This document shows, piece after piece, positions 39,577-49,830 of a DNA stretch of 64,000 bases. The position numbers were made by a program, and so were the translations under genes. Source of the stretch: Sugiyamaella lignohabitans (taxonomy: Eukaryota > Ascomycota > Dipodascomycetes > Dipodascales > Trichomonascaceae); NCBI RefSeq assembly GCF_001640025.1, contig NC_031674.1, forward strand, positions 3,658,001-3,722,000. Direction: 5' to 3'. Every line of letters starts with the position of its first letter. The first letter of the stretch is position 1. The notes beneath the pieces are model-generated. The model had not been told where the DNA came from. It saw only the letters and a list, made by a program, of their open reading frames with translations, and searched no databases.

Positions 39577-40941
39577 TCAGACCTTTACTTTCACCTGCGT
39601 GCCCCTCAGAAGATAGCGAGCTATCATATAACATGAAAAAGAAAGAATCGATGCAATACCACAATAAATTTGAGCATATAAGTAAGCTCCGTTTTTTCGA
39701 TCTAGAAGAGCACCGGCCACTGGTCCACTGCAAAGAAGGCCGAATGAAGTGATAAAAAAACTCATGCCAATTCTTGTTCCGAGAATATTGAGATTCTTGG
39801 TTAGAGAAACCATGCATGGAGCAGCCAATGAAATGAAAACTCCTGAAAAGAAGCCGTAGAAAATGCAGAAAGCAATAATTCCACCCAATGATTCTACAGC
39901 AATCCAACAAAATGTTATTATCACAACACACCCAACAGCAGGAATAAGTGTGTTAAAAGGGCCAATTTTATCTGCAACAAAGTTTGGCACAGTTCTTCCA
40001 AACACAGAAGCAGCATTGATGACGGAAGACATATAAATACCAGTGGCTTCGCTGTGTCCTTTATAAATAGTAAACGAAGGAATAAAAAAGAGGGGTATAA
40101 ACATACTGATATAACCGAAAAAATTGCCAATACTAAAAACAATAAATGGGGCATCGGTGAGAGAAGGTACATCAATTAAAGGACCAGACTTTCTTGCAGG
40201 GATTCTTGGTTTCATGACAAGACAAGTAACTGAGCCAGTAGCTAGTGCAATAAATCCAACAATTCTACAGGTCCATGGATAACCAACTTCAATGAGTAGC
40301 CTCTCCACAATAATAGGGTAAAGTACTCCACCAAGGGAACTTCCGCTCACTACAAGTCCGAGTGCAGCAGCTCGTCGAGTGGTGAAATACTGAGGTACAA
40401 CTGACAAAACACTAATGAACAGCAAGTTAGCACCGATTCCGACAGCAATACCCTGAGCAAGAAGTACTTGGTAATATGAATAACTCAAACTTGTCATCAT
40501 AAATCCGAATACGACTAAGAAAACACCAACAATTGTCATGTATCGAGCATAACCTGCGTCGACTAAACGACCTGTAAATAACCCCGATGCCACAATAATA
40601 AAACCTTGGATAGATCCAATCCACGAAATAGCAGACTGGCTTTCATTGGAGAGTAATACCGTACTGTAGTAGGCTTGGAAAGAACCAAATGCGTTAACAA
40701 TACCCCACGAATTGAATAATGCAAAAAATCCTCCTAATACTTGCAGCCAGGCCATCACCCCTCCATTTGGGGGAAGGGGTGATGGCCCGTCAGCTGGGCC
40801 TTTTGGAATGCTAGTATCTGGAGACGAGAGCTTCTCAAGATCTGTGGAAACCGGTGCTGTATCTTCTGCCTCGCTCGACTTAGACATAATATAACTATTC
40901 TCACCGATAACAGGGCTCGAGACCGAAAGAGAATCCTGCAT
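39577..40941 (-). CDS. Monocarboxylate-transporter-like MFS protein (MCH family)
   Basis: The 454-residue protein has a hydrophilic N-terminus of about 60 residues and 12 membrane segments. The first helix carries the fungal MCT signature PPNGGVMAWLQVLGGF and NSWGIVNAFGSFQAYY. A loop near the first half ends TGRLVDAGYARY, and the seventh helix region contains FGYISMFIPLFFI. Yeast relatives are Mch1-5 and Esb6; Mch5 carries riboflavin and most others have no proven substrate, so none is assigned. It ends in KVKV. A 12-bp inverted repeat lies in the codons around the first PPNGG motif. The gene stands alone between two identical tRNA-Leu genes. Confidence 0.88.
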   Translation of the reverse strand: MQDSLSVSSPVIGENSYIMSKSSEAEDTAPVSTDLEKLSSPDTSIPKGPADGPSPLPPNGGVMAWLQVLGGFFALFNSWGIVNAFGSFQAYYSTVLLSNESQSAISWIGSIQGFIIVASGLFTGRLVDAGYARYMTIVGVFLVVFGFMMTSLSYSYYQVLLAQGIAVGIGANLLFISVLSVVPQYFTTRRAAALGLVVSGSSLGGVLYPIIVERLLIEVGYPWTCRIVGFIALATGSVTCLVMKPRIPARKSGPLIDVPSLTDAPFIVFSIGNFFGYISMFIPLFFIPSFTIYKGHSEATGIYMSSVINAASVFGRTVPNFVADKIGPFNTLIPAVGCVVIITFCWIAVESLGGIIAFCIFYGFFSGVFISLAAPCMVSLTKNLNILGTRIGMSFFITSFGLLCSGPVAGALLDRKNGAYLYAQIYCGIASILSFSCYMIARYLLRGTQVKVKV

Positions 40942-41953
40942 TGTTCTCCTATTTTGAAAAACTTCAATGTCCTTGATCTGGATCTCGAAGGCTCACAATG
41001 CGTCTCATTAAATAATTAAATAAATAACTGTCAGAACTTTTATTGTCTATCTTCGGTTCGAGTTCGGAATCGGTATCCGTGCCTGCAAGTTCTTCCTTCC
41101 TCCTCAGTGTAAGTATATCGGATCGAAATTCTCGGATATGGGCTGGGGTTTATGACTCAGAATTTCCACCAACAGCATGGACTCGGATAGCTGTTCGGAT
41201 GTGATTTTGCTCATTTTTTTTAAGACAACGGTAGGTTACGATTTGAGAAAATGGAAGTCTTTAAATTAGAGAAGAATTAAGGTCCAGTCTTTGAGCTCTA
41301 GATCTGCCGAGTTTGTTTTATGCGTAAGTGGTTAACATTAATGTGAAAACTCCCAATACTCATCGTTTACCAGTCTTGAAGTTTTGTCATGGATAGGAAA
41401 TTGTCCACAGTTGTTGAATGCTGTGGGTAGGTTGGGTGTTAATCGTACTAATGAGAATAACATTGATCTGTTTCCGTAGGAAGTAGGATCGATTGCCAGC
41501 TTACAGCTCGAATTTGGCGTCAACTTGTTGTGCAAGATGCATGCAAGATGTCTTGATTATGTATAGCTGGAAATAGATTGCAATACAATCTAGACCTTAC
41601 TTTCATGAACTTGCCATATTGCTTGGCTTTCGATTTAGTCATCATTGATAACAGGAACGGATTTAAAGCCTTGTCCCCATAGTTGTTCCAGATGTAGCTA
41701 GTTTGTCGGAAGCTTCTTAGTTGCAAGCCATCGTGAGGCTATGTGACTATCCTTTGTTCTATGTACTCTCATTTAAAGTACTCGTAGGACGCTGAATTAT
41801 GTATTGATAGTTAATATTGGTCTCCACAATGAGGATACACAAGTACCTGTTTATTATAAGACCCCAAATTTTTAATTATCTCGGACTTTTGGACTTGAAC
41901 CCTTAAATTTGTGATAAGCCACGACGAATCGGAACATTCGTTTTACGTGGTTA
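40942..41953. other. Upstream region of the MFS transporter; no supported gene
   Basis: Two short minus-strand frames at 41338-41726 were considered but have no ATG-led continuity or recognisable family. Confidence 0.45.
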
Positions 41954-42035
41954 GGCACTCTGGCCGAGCGGTCTAAGGCGTCAGGTTAAGGTCCTGATCT
42001 CTTCGGAGGCGAGGGTTCGAATCCCTCGGGTGTCA
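41954..42035 (+). tRNA. tRNA-Leu (AAG), copy 2
   Basis: It is identical over 82 bases to the tRNA-Leu at 39151-39232, in the same orientation, with the same two preceding bases (TA). T runs follow. Confidence 0.96.
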
Positions 42036-43019
42036 TTTTTGATGTTTTTTTACTGGAATTTCCAAGGACAATGGGTATCCTTGTTATAAATATGATTTTG
42101 AGATCCATCATATACTTCATGCATTGTTTTCTAGCAGGGGCGGATCAAACGATCACCAAAAGATCAAGTGGAGATCAGCAGACAACTTAACGATCGTCAG
42201 CCTGCATTTAATGATGCCATCTAGCCCGACAAAGTAAGAGCTAGTGAACTAAAAGTAAGCTAAAATAAAGAAAATATGGGTAGGCTGTCTGATTGGACAG
42301 AATACATTGGCATTATAGCGAAATCGGGAATGACAATCGCAGATGCTTTTATAAGATTCAGTAGCCTGACTATTTGAGTTTTGGTCGGGTTTCGTGCAGA
42401 TATTTCTACGAGGTGTTTAGATAGGCAAGAAAGGCCGAAATGCATATTAATTTTAAATAGTTTACCCTAAGGAACATCAAGAAACCCAGAAACGTGCGTC
42501 GTCGAGATCGGCGAGTTTGAACGATTGAATTTCTACGTCCCGCCCCCTTCGATCTATTGTATACCTATCCATCCCCATATAATAGTAAGGAAAGATACGT
42601 GACCCTAACCCATATCAGTCATTTTGTTTTCCGTTCGTGGAAATAGCTTTGCACGCATATGCATAGACTTAACCGTAAGTTCGTGATGCGATTTTTCTCT
42701 CTGTATGCGTGAATTTAGAGTCCACAGACGCTGATTGGGAACAGGAAGAAAACCTCGCCTATACAAAAGAGCCACTCATCAGTAGTCAATATACTCTCTA
42801 TTAATTGGCTCCAAATTAATTTCTCGTGTTAGCTTATCAACTTATCGACCATTCTCAAGTGTAACTGTAGTGTAATCATGACTGGTTATAGGTTCTCATG
42901 AGAGGGTCGCCTTGTCTTTGGAGAATTATTTTTATATTTGCTTGAGAGACCAGCTATCTTGAGTATTCGCTTGATCACCTGATATCCGGCCGTGGTTTGT
43001 AGTCTATATCTGTGGAAAT
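42036..43019. other. Promoter region of the zinc-cluster regulator
   Basis: About 1 kb without coding signal. No site is named with confidence. Confidence 0.5.
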
Positions 43020-45629
43020 ATGGAAGGAAAAATACAGTTTGATCAAACGGAAGTATCCTCGATTTCGGATCATGGCTCTGGGTCGCACAAGAATTCGAAT
43101 TTATATACAGATTCTTCACATGTTGTAGGCCAATCAGATCATAAATATGGGCTTGGTCAAGATTCTGCTCCCGGATCCGCTGGTGACAATGGCGGTGGCT
43201 CAGTTAATAGCTCGCCGGCGACCACAGTCTCATCACAGAGTTTTTCACAATCTTTAAGTGGCCTTGAATCAAGCGCTCCAGAACTGAATAAGTCCAAAGT
43301 CGAAATCTCGATAGGGCAAGAACAAGAACCAGACAAACCAATCAGACCATATCGCTCCAGGCGTCAACGACCTTGCGATTACTGCCGGCACAGGAAAATG
43401 CGATGTGAGATGGTCAACGGTTCGGTTTGTACGCAGTGCCAACAAAAGAATATGAAGTGTACGTTTCTCAACCAACCACTAAAAAGAAACAGACCAGCTT
43501 TGTTACAGCCTGGAGAGGCGAAAAGATCCTTTAGAGGCAAGCAAGATAGTTTGGCAGATTCTCGACTCGACACTAATGGACAAATGAGATCTTCAATCAT
43601 GAGCTTTGACTCGCCGTCTTCCACAGATCGACCACCTACGAGTGGGTCAATGATTGAGGTACCCCCAATGGAACCACCTCCTCAAGTAGAGGCACTACTT
43701 GAAGAAGAAGAACCACCATTAATTCCAGATGGTTATCATTCAGCTGCATTGTTAGGTTTCTCTGGCGACCAAGATCCTTTTTTGCTTCAATATTACAATT
43801 ACAATAACAAAGATCAGACATACCACTTTATCAAACATGCGATTCGTCGGGTGAGTGATAACCACGCTTTTCCAGTTCAGTTCTTGGCGTTCAATGACGA
43901 ACGAGGACATAGTGTAGAAGATGAAAGGGCGGCCCAGCTTGATAAAATTGACAGATTAGCAGGAAAATTTGAGGTACAGTTACTGGCTCTGTACTTTAGA
44001 TTTGTCCACCCCACTTATCCAATCGTCGATAAAATGATTTTCTATCGAGATTATTATTATAGCAAGAAGAGTATCAATCCTGGACTCCTATCAGGACTGC
44101 TGGCTTTGAGTTGCGTGTGGTGGAAGTATGATTCTGTATTATGTGTTAATAGTATTCCCCCTGGTTTGTCCGAAGAACTCTATGCCGAGTGTGCCAAAGC
44201 TGTGGACAGAGATATCAAGTACCCTAGTTTGTCGACTGTTCAAGCATTGTTGTTGTTGTTACAGAAAAGACTGTTAATGGATCAGACGGCAGAAACGTAT
44301 GCTGTGAATATCGATGTTTCCAGGCTCATTGCCGTTGCTCACAATATCGGGTTGCATTTAGATTGTTCATCTTGGAATATTCCTCCATCAACAAAACGGT
44401 TACGTACTAAACTATGGGCTACTATTTACATTATGGAAAAATGGACTTCGGTCAATCTTGGACGGCCATCACTATTGACAAATGCCAATTCGAACGTTGA
44501 TCTTTATAACTCGGATGATGCTAGTGAACAGCTATTTGTACATCTTGGAAGATTAACGGCCATACTTGAGGCTATAATTCAAGAGCTTTACAGTATTAGG
44601 TTTGCAGAGGGCCAGTATTATAATACACGAGATACTCAGCAGAAAGTTGATCATTTCTTCCGTGCTATCGAAGCATGGAGGAGTGATCTACCAGAAGATG
44701 TGAAGGATATGCAATGTGCGCTTCCAGGACAATTTTGTAAAAATGGTACCCTCCATTTGGCAGCACTGACAATCGAAATATTACTTCATCGAATTCGGTT
44801 ACGACCCATATGCTCTACATTGGCTGAGTATCCTAGATACCGAGAACATGCTGCAGAGACCATTCAACGAGTTATTCAGTTCACGTTAGAGATTACTCAT
44901 TCCCATCTTCATGCATTTTGGTATTCGATGACACGACTGAACTTCTCAACCATAGCTCATTTCGTCTTCTATTTTCATCTTACGAGTCCCAACCCACAGG
45001 AATATGGCGAGACTCGAGACACATTAAGAAAGTGGCTTTGGGCATTACGAGTGTTGAGCCAGGGATGGGAAGAAGGCACTGGATTAGCAACGCTGCGGAT
45101 GGATACTGTGTTTTGGATGGGCAAAGACTTGTTTTCTCAAAATGGCTCGGTAAATTCAAATGAAAACATAGCGAATAACAACCATGTCCAGCACACCGCA
45201 GATGATAATATGGGGGAGAAATCACATATTACGCAGCATCAACCACATGATCAGAATCTAGGTTCGGTTATGGAAGCTCCCCACTCAGAGTCAATTCCTC
45301 CACCTTTACCGGTCGCTTGGGCTGCAAATCAAAACATTGAGCCATTTCACGATCTCGTTGATGATCCTCGTAACCACCCAGAATTCGGCGAAGAAGTCGA
45401 TCATATGCTTCTTCTAAATGAGGATATTATGCCACAGTCTGAGCAAGTTGACCTCTTTCTAGGCCACGAAGTGCCTGATAACACCAATGTGTATTCTGAG
45501 TATTTCGAAAATGATTCTGAGGAGGGTATGTTAACAACCCAAGAGTTGCATGACTTGCTGGCTATCCCTGACGAAGTATTGTTTTCTAATGACCCTGCTA
45601 GCTATGTGCATGCCGCCCAACAACCTTGA
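43020..45629 (+). CDS. Zn(II)2Cys6 transcription factor, DAL81/TamA-like
   Basis: The 869-residue regulator has a zinc cluster with Cys at 119, 122, 129, 137, 140 and 147 (C-x2-C-x6-C-x7-C-x2-C-x6-C), preceded by a basic stretch. A fungal-specific regulatory domain spans about 240-700, with the block LLGFSGDQDPFLLQYY typical of the TamA/Dal81 branch. The C-terminal 160 residues are acidic and Gln/Asn-rich, a probable activation region. Dal81 in yeast and TamA in Aspergillus are general co-activators for nitrogen-source catabolic genes and often work without their own DNA contact. The convergent neighbour is a catabolic serine/threonine dehydratase, which fits but does not prove the assignment. 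Confidence 0.8.
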   Translation: MEGKIQFDQTEVSSISDHGSGSHKNSNLYTDSSHVVGQSDHKYGLGQDSAPGSAGDNGGGSVNSSPATTVSSQSFSQSLSGLESSAPELNKSKVEISIGQEQEPDKPIRPYRSRRQRPCDYCRHRKMRCEMVNGSVCTQCQQKNMKCTFLNQPLKRNRPALLQPGEAKRSFRGKQDSLADSRLDTNGQMRSSIMSFDSPSSTDRPPTSGSMIEVPPMEPPPQVEALLEEEEPPLIPDGYHSAALLGFSGDQDPFLLQYYNYNNKDQTYHFIKHAIRRVSDNHAFPVQFLAFNDERGHSVEDERAAQLDKIDRLAGKFEVQLLALYFRFVHPTYPIVDKMIFYRDYYYSKKSINPGLLSGLLALSCVWWKYDSVLCVNSIPPGLSEELYAECAKAVDRDIKYPSLSTVQALLLLLQKRLLMDQTAETYAVNIDVSRLIAVAHNIGLHLDCSSWNIPPSTKRLRTKLWATIYIMEKWTSVNLGRPSLLTNANSNVDLYNSDDASEQLFVHLGRLTAILEAIIQELYSIRFAEGQYYNTRDTQQKVDHFFRAIEAWRSDLPEDVKDMQCALPGQFCKNGTLHLAALTIEILLHRIRLRPICSTLAEYPRYREHAAETIQRVIQFTLEITHSHLHAFWYSMTRLNFSTIAHFVFYFHLTSPNPQEYGETRDTLRKWLWALRVLSQGWEEGTGLATLRMDTVFWMGKDLFSQNGSVNSNENIANNNHVQHTADDNMGEKSHITQHQPHDQNLGSVMEAPHSESIPPPLPVAWAANQNIEPFHDLVDDPRNHPEFGEEVDHMLLLNEDIMPQSEQVDLFLGHEVPDNTNVYSEYFENDSEEGMLTTQELHDLLAIPDEVLFSNDPASYVHAAQQP

Positions 45630-45756
45630 ATAACTTGACAAGTATGACACAAACTAGCAATTTATGTTTTCCAGGACTAATGATAACGAACATAGTATGT
45701 ATTTTACAACGATGACTATAATGAAATATATGTATTCTAAATACTTTCGCCCATTG

Positions 45757-46743
45757 CTAACCCTGCGACTCCTCTCTGTATGAAACAATATCGTCTACAG
45801 AGGTAGCAGTTCCTCCGCAAACAATGACTACTATTACTGAATCAGGCCTTAGGTCGATCAGGCTTGCCAGTTTGTTCTCGTATATCGGCACTAAAGAAGC
45901 TCCACAGGCTGGCTCGACAATAAACTTGTGATCTTGGGCAAACTTCTCACATGCAGAGCAAGCCTCTTTATCAGTGACGGTAATTGAAATGGTCTTGTGT
46001 TCTTGGACAGCCATTTTAACAACCTGTTTGGGGATAAACGTTGATCCCAGGGTAGTGGCAACTGTGTCGATGGAGTCTAATATTACCTGCTTGCCAGCGC
46101 CAACTGACTTGTATAGTGTAGCTGCGCCTTCCGTCTCGACAGTTATGATGGGAACCTCCTCCCACCCATTTCTTTCGAGACCTCTGACAACCCCAGCATA
46201 AAGTCCGCCACCTCCAACAGACAATATTATTGCATCAGGTCGGATATCTTTGCCAAGGGGTTGTAGCTGTTGCTTGATCTCATCAATCATTGTGGCATGC
46301 CCATTCCAGATCTCTTCGTCGTCAAATGGATGGCAGTAGACTGGTTCGATATCATCTGGCAAGGAAGGAATTAGTTCGTCTACCAAGTACGAATTTGCAG
46401 CGGCCCAATGGTCACCGTGCACAATCGTCTTAGCGCCAATCTTTTGAAGGCGGTCGATAGTGGGCTGTTTAGTCAGTTTGGGGACAACTACGGTACAGGG
46501 CACTTTGTGTAACTGCGCTGCATAGGCTGTTGCCATTCCGGCGTTACCACCTGATGAGCTGAACAATTGTACATTTGGTTTTGTGGTATTCTTAATTTTA
46601 CTCTGTACCAGATTAGAGATACCTCTCGATTTGAATGAACCACTAGGCTGTGTATTCTCCAGTTTTAAGAAGACTTTGCAGTTTCGTGACAGATATACCG
46701 AGGGTAATAACGGTGTTTCGTGGTATCCTGTAAGGAGCTCCAT
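45757..46743 (-). CDS. CHA1: CHA1-like catabolic L-serine/L-threonine dehydratase
   Basis: The 328-residue fold-type II PLP enzyme deaminates serine to pyruvate and threonine to 2-oxobutyrate, letting cells use them as nitrogen source. The PLP lysine is Lys38 in PSGSFKSRG, followed by SSGGNAG (63-69) and the phosphate-binding loop GGGG (177-180). A late motif VEPACGASLVP is also visible. The length is that of the single-domain serine dehydratases and lacks the ACT-like regulatory domain of biosynthetic Ilv1. It is convergent with the DAL81-like regulator, 127 bases apart. Confidence 0.92.
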   Translation of the reverse strand: MELLTGYHETPLLPSVYLSRNCKVFLKLENTQPSGSFKSRGISNLVQSKIKNTTKPNVQLFSSSGGNAGMATAYAAQLHKVPCTVVVPKLTKQPTIDRLQKIGAKTIVHGDHWAAANSYLVDELIPSLPDDIEPVYCHPFDDEEIWNGHATMIDEIKQQLQPLGKDIRPDAIILSVGGGGLYAGVVRGLERNGWEEVPIITVETEGAATLYKSVGAGKQVILDSIDTVATTLGSTFIPKQVVKMAVQEHKTISITVTDKEACSACEKFAQDHKFIVEPACGASLVPIYENKLASLIDLRPDSVIVVIVCGGTATSVDDIVSYREESQG

Positions 46744-47211
46744 TGTTCGAGTATTGAAATCCGTTAACTATAGGGAAGGCACTGCTGTTTAAATATTGCA
46801 TATCTGTATATGCGGGGGAGGGACTCCGGATGTGCGTTATCAGCTAGTAATCAGCAGACGGGTTTCGTAGTCCTGATCGCCACTTATTATAACTGACAGG
46901 ATTTAGGACCGCTTCGAATCGTATTCTCCTGGCCGATTGTAGTCGTGTTTATGGTACATTAAGTCCGATCCCAGTTCACCACATGACCAAACGGTGAAAT
47001 CTTAGTAGGTACCTTGTTTTTGTTACACATAGGGTACTACATATCTGCAAAGTAATGCAACAACGTAATCAGTATCAATAAAACGAAAGGAGCCCACGGT
47101 AATTAGAAATATCCAAGAATAGACCAAGAATTATCAACCAAAGTCACATTCAATTACCTGTAAACGCAGAGACAAATTAAAAAATGAACGGAGCCAAGCT
47201 TCTCTAAAAAA
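46744..47211. other. Upstream region of the CHA1-like gene
   Basis: Promoter-sized region; no further feature seen before the tRNA-Ile. Confidence 0.5.
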
Positions 47212-47285
47212 TGGTCCCTGGCGGGATCGAACCGCCGATCCCCGCGTTATTAGCACGGTGCCTTAACCAACTGGGCCAAGGAACC
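47212..47285 (-). tRNA. tRNA-Ile (AAU)
   Basis: This is a 74-base cloverleaf on the minus strand, beginning GGTTCCTTGGCCCAGTTGG and ending AGGGACCA. The anticodon loop is CTAATAA (anticodon AAT), the T loop is TTCGATC, and there is no intron. Most positions are identical to yeast tRNA-Ile(AAU). Confidence 0.97.
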
Positions 47286-47387
47286 AAGATCTTGCTCATG
47301 TCTGACATAGTTTCCATTTACATGTCAACTGTTATCTTGAATCGGTGAGTAGCATGCAATCCAACCCCAACCCTAGAAGCTAAGAAG

Positions 47388-47781
47388 AATGAATGAACGA
47401 GTAAACCTTGTTTAAAGTCCTATACTATACATATTAATACAATTCAAATAAATTCAAATCCCATAATTTACACATTACCAAGAGGACTGCTCGCATTTTA
47501 CCCGACTACAGGCTGTTTACTTTGGCTGTTTTGATGTATAGTATACGACTTTATACAAGATTTTTTCATTCATTTATTCATTCATTGGCTATTTTGAGTG
47601 CGATATATTTGACGCCACTGGATTCTCCATTAAAATATCGAAATGACCTACGATATTTCAATGAGTACATGGGAAAACGGTTCAGCTACCAGGGTTACAC
47701 CTTTACCAACGCTTACTGGGAAAAAACCAGCACTAATCATCTCTTCCACAAGAGAACAACGTTTAAAGTAATTGCGGAGCT
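47388..47781 (-). repeat. LINE family A 3' untranslated region with tail, copy 5
   Basis: This is the best copy, running from the AATGAATGAACG tail at the low end to the stop codon of the LINE coding relic at 47782. It is interrupted by a 57-base stub of the same family in the opposite orientation at 47528-47584. Confidence 0.8.
47528..47584 (+). mobile_element. 57-bp LINE family A stub inserted into copy 5
   Basis: Its reverse complement matches the start of the family A repeat (tail of GAATGAATGAATAAATGAAT, then AATCTTGTATAAAGTCGTAT). It is flanked by TTGGCT at 47522-47527 and 47585-47590, and removing insert plus one repeat restores the uninterrupted family sequence. Confidence 0.8.
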
Positions 47782-48544
47782 TTAGTCAAAAAAGGCCGAT
47801 ACCGCTCTTAAGCCCTTCTTGGAATCAAGGAGACCTTAAAGATCTAGCGTCGCAGAGCGTCACCCATGATCTGAGGATGATTTTCAGCGACTGGACACTC
47901 AGATAATAGATGTTTAACATATTCTTCCTCCCCACATTCACATTGATGGGGTCGGTTGTTGATTTTAAACCTCTTGAAGAACATTCCAAACGCACCTTTG
48001 GCTGTTCATAACTGCACCAGTTTATCGGGTTCATTCTTTGAGCATTCATTCAAGCAATATCCCAAAGGGTTTTTGTGATCTGCATTATATAACCTTGGAA
48101 GAGTATATGACCGGTAAAACTCTCTGCAAACGTCTGGTACTTTGATTCCCATATTGTGTGATGTCTTTGATAAATCTTTTGCTTTAGTTCACTCTCGACC
48201 TTCCAGCTTAACTTTCACTTTCCTTGTCCTCTTTCTTCCACGGTGGTTTCTTTCGTCAAATCCGGTCTTGAAATATGTCCTCTTTAGGTAGAATATTTAG
48301 GTAGAACCTCATAGAGTCGTTGGACTAACTCATTGTGTGCCATGTGCTTACTCCACCATCTAGACCTAGCATCAACTGGGTTCTGAGGGTCCACATTACG
48401 ATGTCGTCGCACGATAAAGCTTGTTTGGAGAACTTCCACTGACTATCTAACATCACTCCCAATAATTTGAGCGTGGGTGAAGCCTGTCATCGCTCCCCTG
48501 AAGGTAAAACCAACATTAGCTGTCGTTTCTTTGAGGTTTTTTGA
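47782..48544 (-). pseudogene. LINE family A C-terminal coding relic
   Basis: Several frames carry pieces typical of the region after reverse transcriptase in LINEs. These are GVMLDSQWKF near the 5' end, a Cys-rich CECGEEEYVKHLLSECP, and the C-terminal LLDSKKGLRAVSAFF ending at TAA. The same blocks occur in family B at 48873-49268 (CRCGVEETVEHILRDCP; LLDTRKGLKAVASFL). Frameshifts make it non-functional. Family A is 5'-truncated near 48544. Confidence 0.7.
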
Positions 48545-48556
48545 CTGTCTACATGC
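48545..48556. repeat. Target-site duplication of LINE B, left copy
   Basis: CTGTCTACATGC, identical to 49831-49842. Confidence 0.85.
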
Positions 48557-48571
48557 TATAATAATAATAAC

Positions 48572-48610
<39 letters not shown>

Positions 48611-49830
48611 CAATATTAAAGTCCTAACACAATTATACAACAACATTAAAATATTACTATACTCTCATATGATAGTAGGACTATTCTACTATTGGCCCCC
48701 TACGGGCTATACCTTCGTGTTGGTTTCAACATGTGCGCTAGATAGGCCGGATTCCCCAGAACCTCCCTTTCCGAGCAGTGGAAAACCTGAACACCTTTGA
48801 GTAACCTTAGTATTTACTCCAGTGGTCAGGGGAAACCGCTGCTAGCTAATTCTCCTCAGAGAACGTGCTATCTTAGCTTAAAAGTGACGGATTCGCCTTA
48901 AGGAAGGAGGCGACCGCTTTGAGACCCTTTCGGGTATCAAGAAGAGATGGTAGATCCAGTTCACGGGATGCGTCGCGGAGGATCGGTCGATGTTGTTCAG
49001 TAAGTGGACAGTCTCGGAGGATATGCTCCACCGTTTCTTCAACTCCACATCGGCAATCATATCTACGATTACTGATTCGAAATCTCTGAAAGAACGAGCC
49101 CATTGCACCCATACCCGTTCTTAACTGAACCAACTTGCTTAGTTCTCCTCGCGGACTTTCATAAAGAAAAGGTCGCAGTGCATTCGCGTGCTTTGTAGAG
49201 TAGAGCCGGGGAGCTGTGAAGGACCGGTAAAAAGCTCCTTTCGGCGACTGAGTGTACTCTATCTCCCATTTTTGGTAACATTGTGATCTAATTTCCTTGC
49301 GTATTGATTTCTTCTGGCTGCTTGCCTTAGATATGGCTTCACTGTCTCTGGAAGCCCAGGAGGGTTACCAAAGTCTGTACCTGTCCTTTTTGATGTCCGT
49401 AACTTCAACTGTCCTATACAATTCATCAATCGGTCACCCAACATGGTTCCAGAATATAGCTTTCTAGCTCGAATACGGTGGGGATTATACCTATGAAGGT
49501 CACGATGGAGTCGTACTAAATAATATTGTTCAGTTTCCAGCATTCTATGCTCAATAGGGGGAATTTCCGCGTCTCGGTGAAGGCTGACGATGGCCGTTGG
49601 TTTGTAGGCCCCTAAGATACTTCGGAGAGCTGCATTTTGGATCCTTTGGATAGCATCCTTTAATCCTTTTCTGATTCGATTGTACCAAATTGGACTGGCA
49701 TACTCGAGTATAGACCTAACACAGCTTTTGTAGAGGCATCTCATGGTAGCGCCAGTTACTCCTCGAGTAACTCCTCCCAAGCGACGAATGACATTTAACG
49801 CTGACTGGCCTTTGTTGATTACTGATTTAG
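48557..49830 (-). mobile_element. LINE family B retrotransposon, 5'-truncated
   Basis: This is a non-LTR element on the minus strand. At its 3' end is an (ATT)n tail (48557-48610) preceded by the terminal sequence that begins ATCAATATTAAAG on the plus strand, and a 3' UTR to about 48872. The coding part reads upstream to the truncation point at 49830. Identical 12-bp direct repeats flank it. It has inserted at the edge of the family A element, so it is the younger of the two. Confidence 0.9.
48873..49830 (-). pseudogene. C-terminal part of LINE B reverse transcriptase polyprotein
   Basis: From the truncation inward the frame reads SALNVIRRLGGVTRGVTG, then LYKSCVRSILEYASPIWYN, IQRIQNAALRSILGAYKPT and IPPIEHRMLETEQYY, the typical post-palm region of LINE reverse transcriptases. 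One frameshift occurs near 49265 (after NVTK). The rest continues as WEIEYTQSPKGAF and ends with the Cys-rich motif CRCGVEETVEHILRDCPL and a lysine-rich C-terminus at 48873. The catalytic core is missing because of 5' truncation, so the copy cannot move on its own. The clade is probably Tad or Ylli-like, by inference. Confidence 0.85.

Noticed and set aside
41338..41726. Two adjacent minus-strand frames with a possible GTAAGG donor, as a small spliced gene
   Set aside because: No ATG-led frame joins them across plausible splice sites in phase, and no family resemblance was seen.
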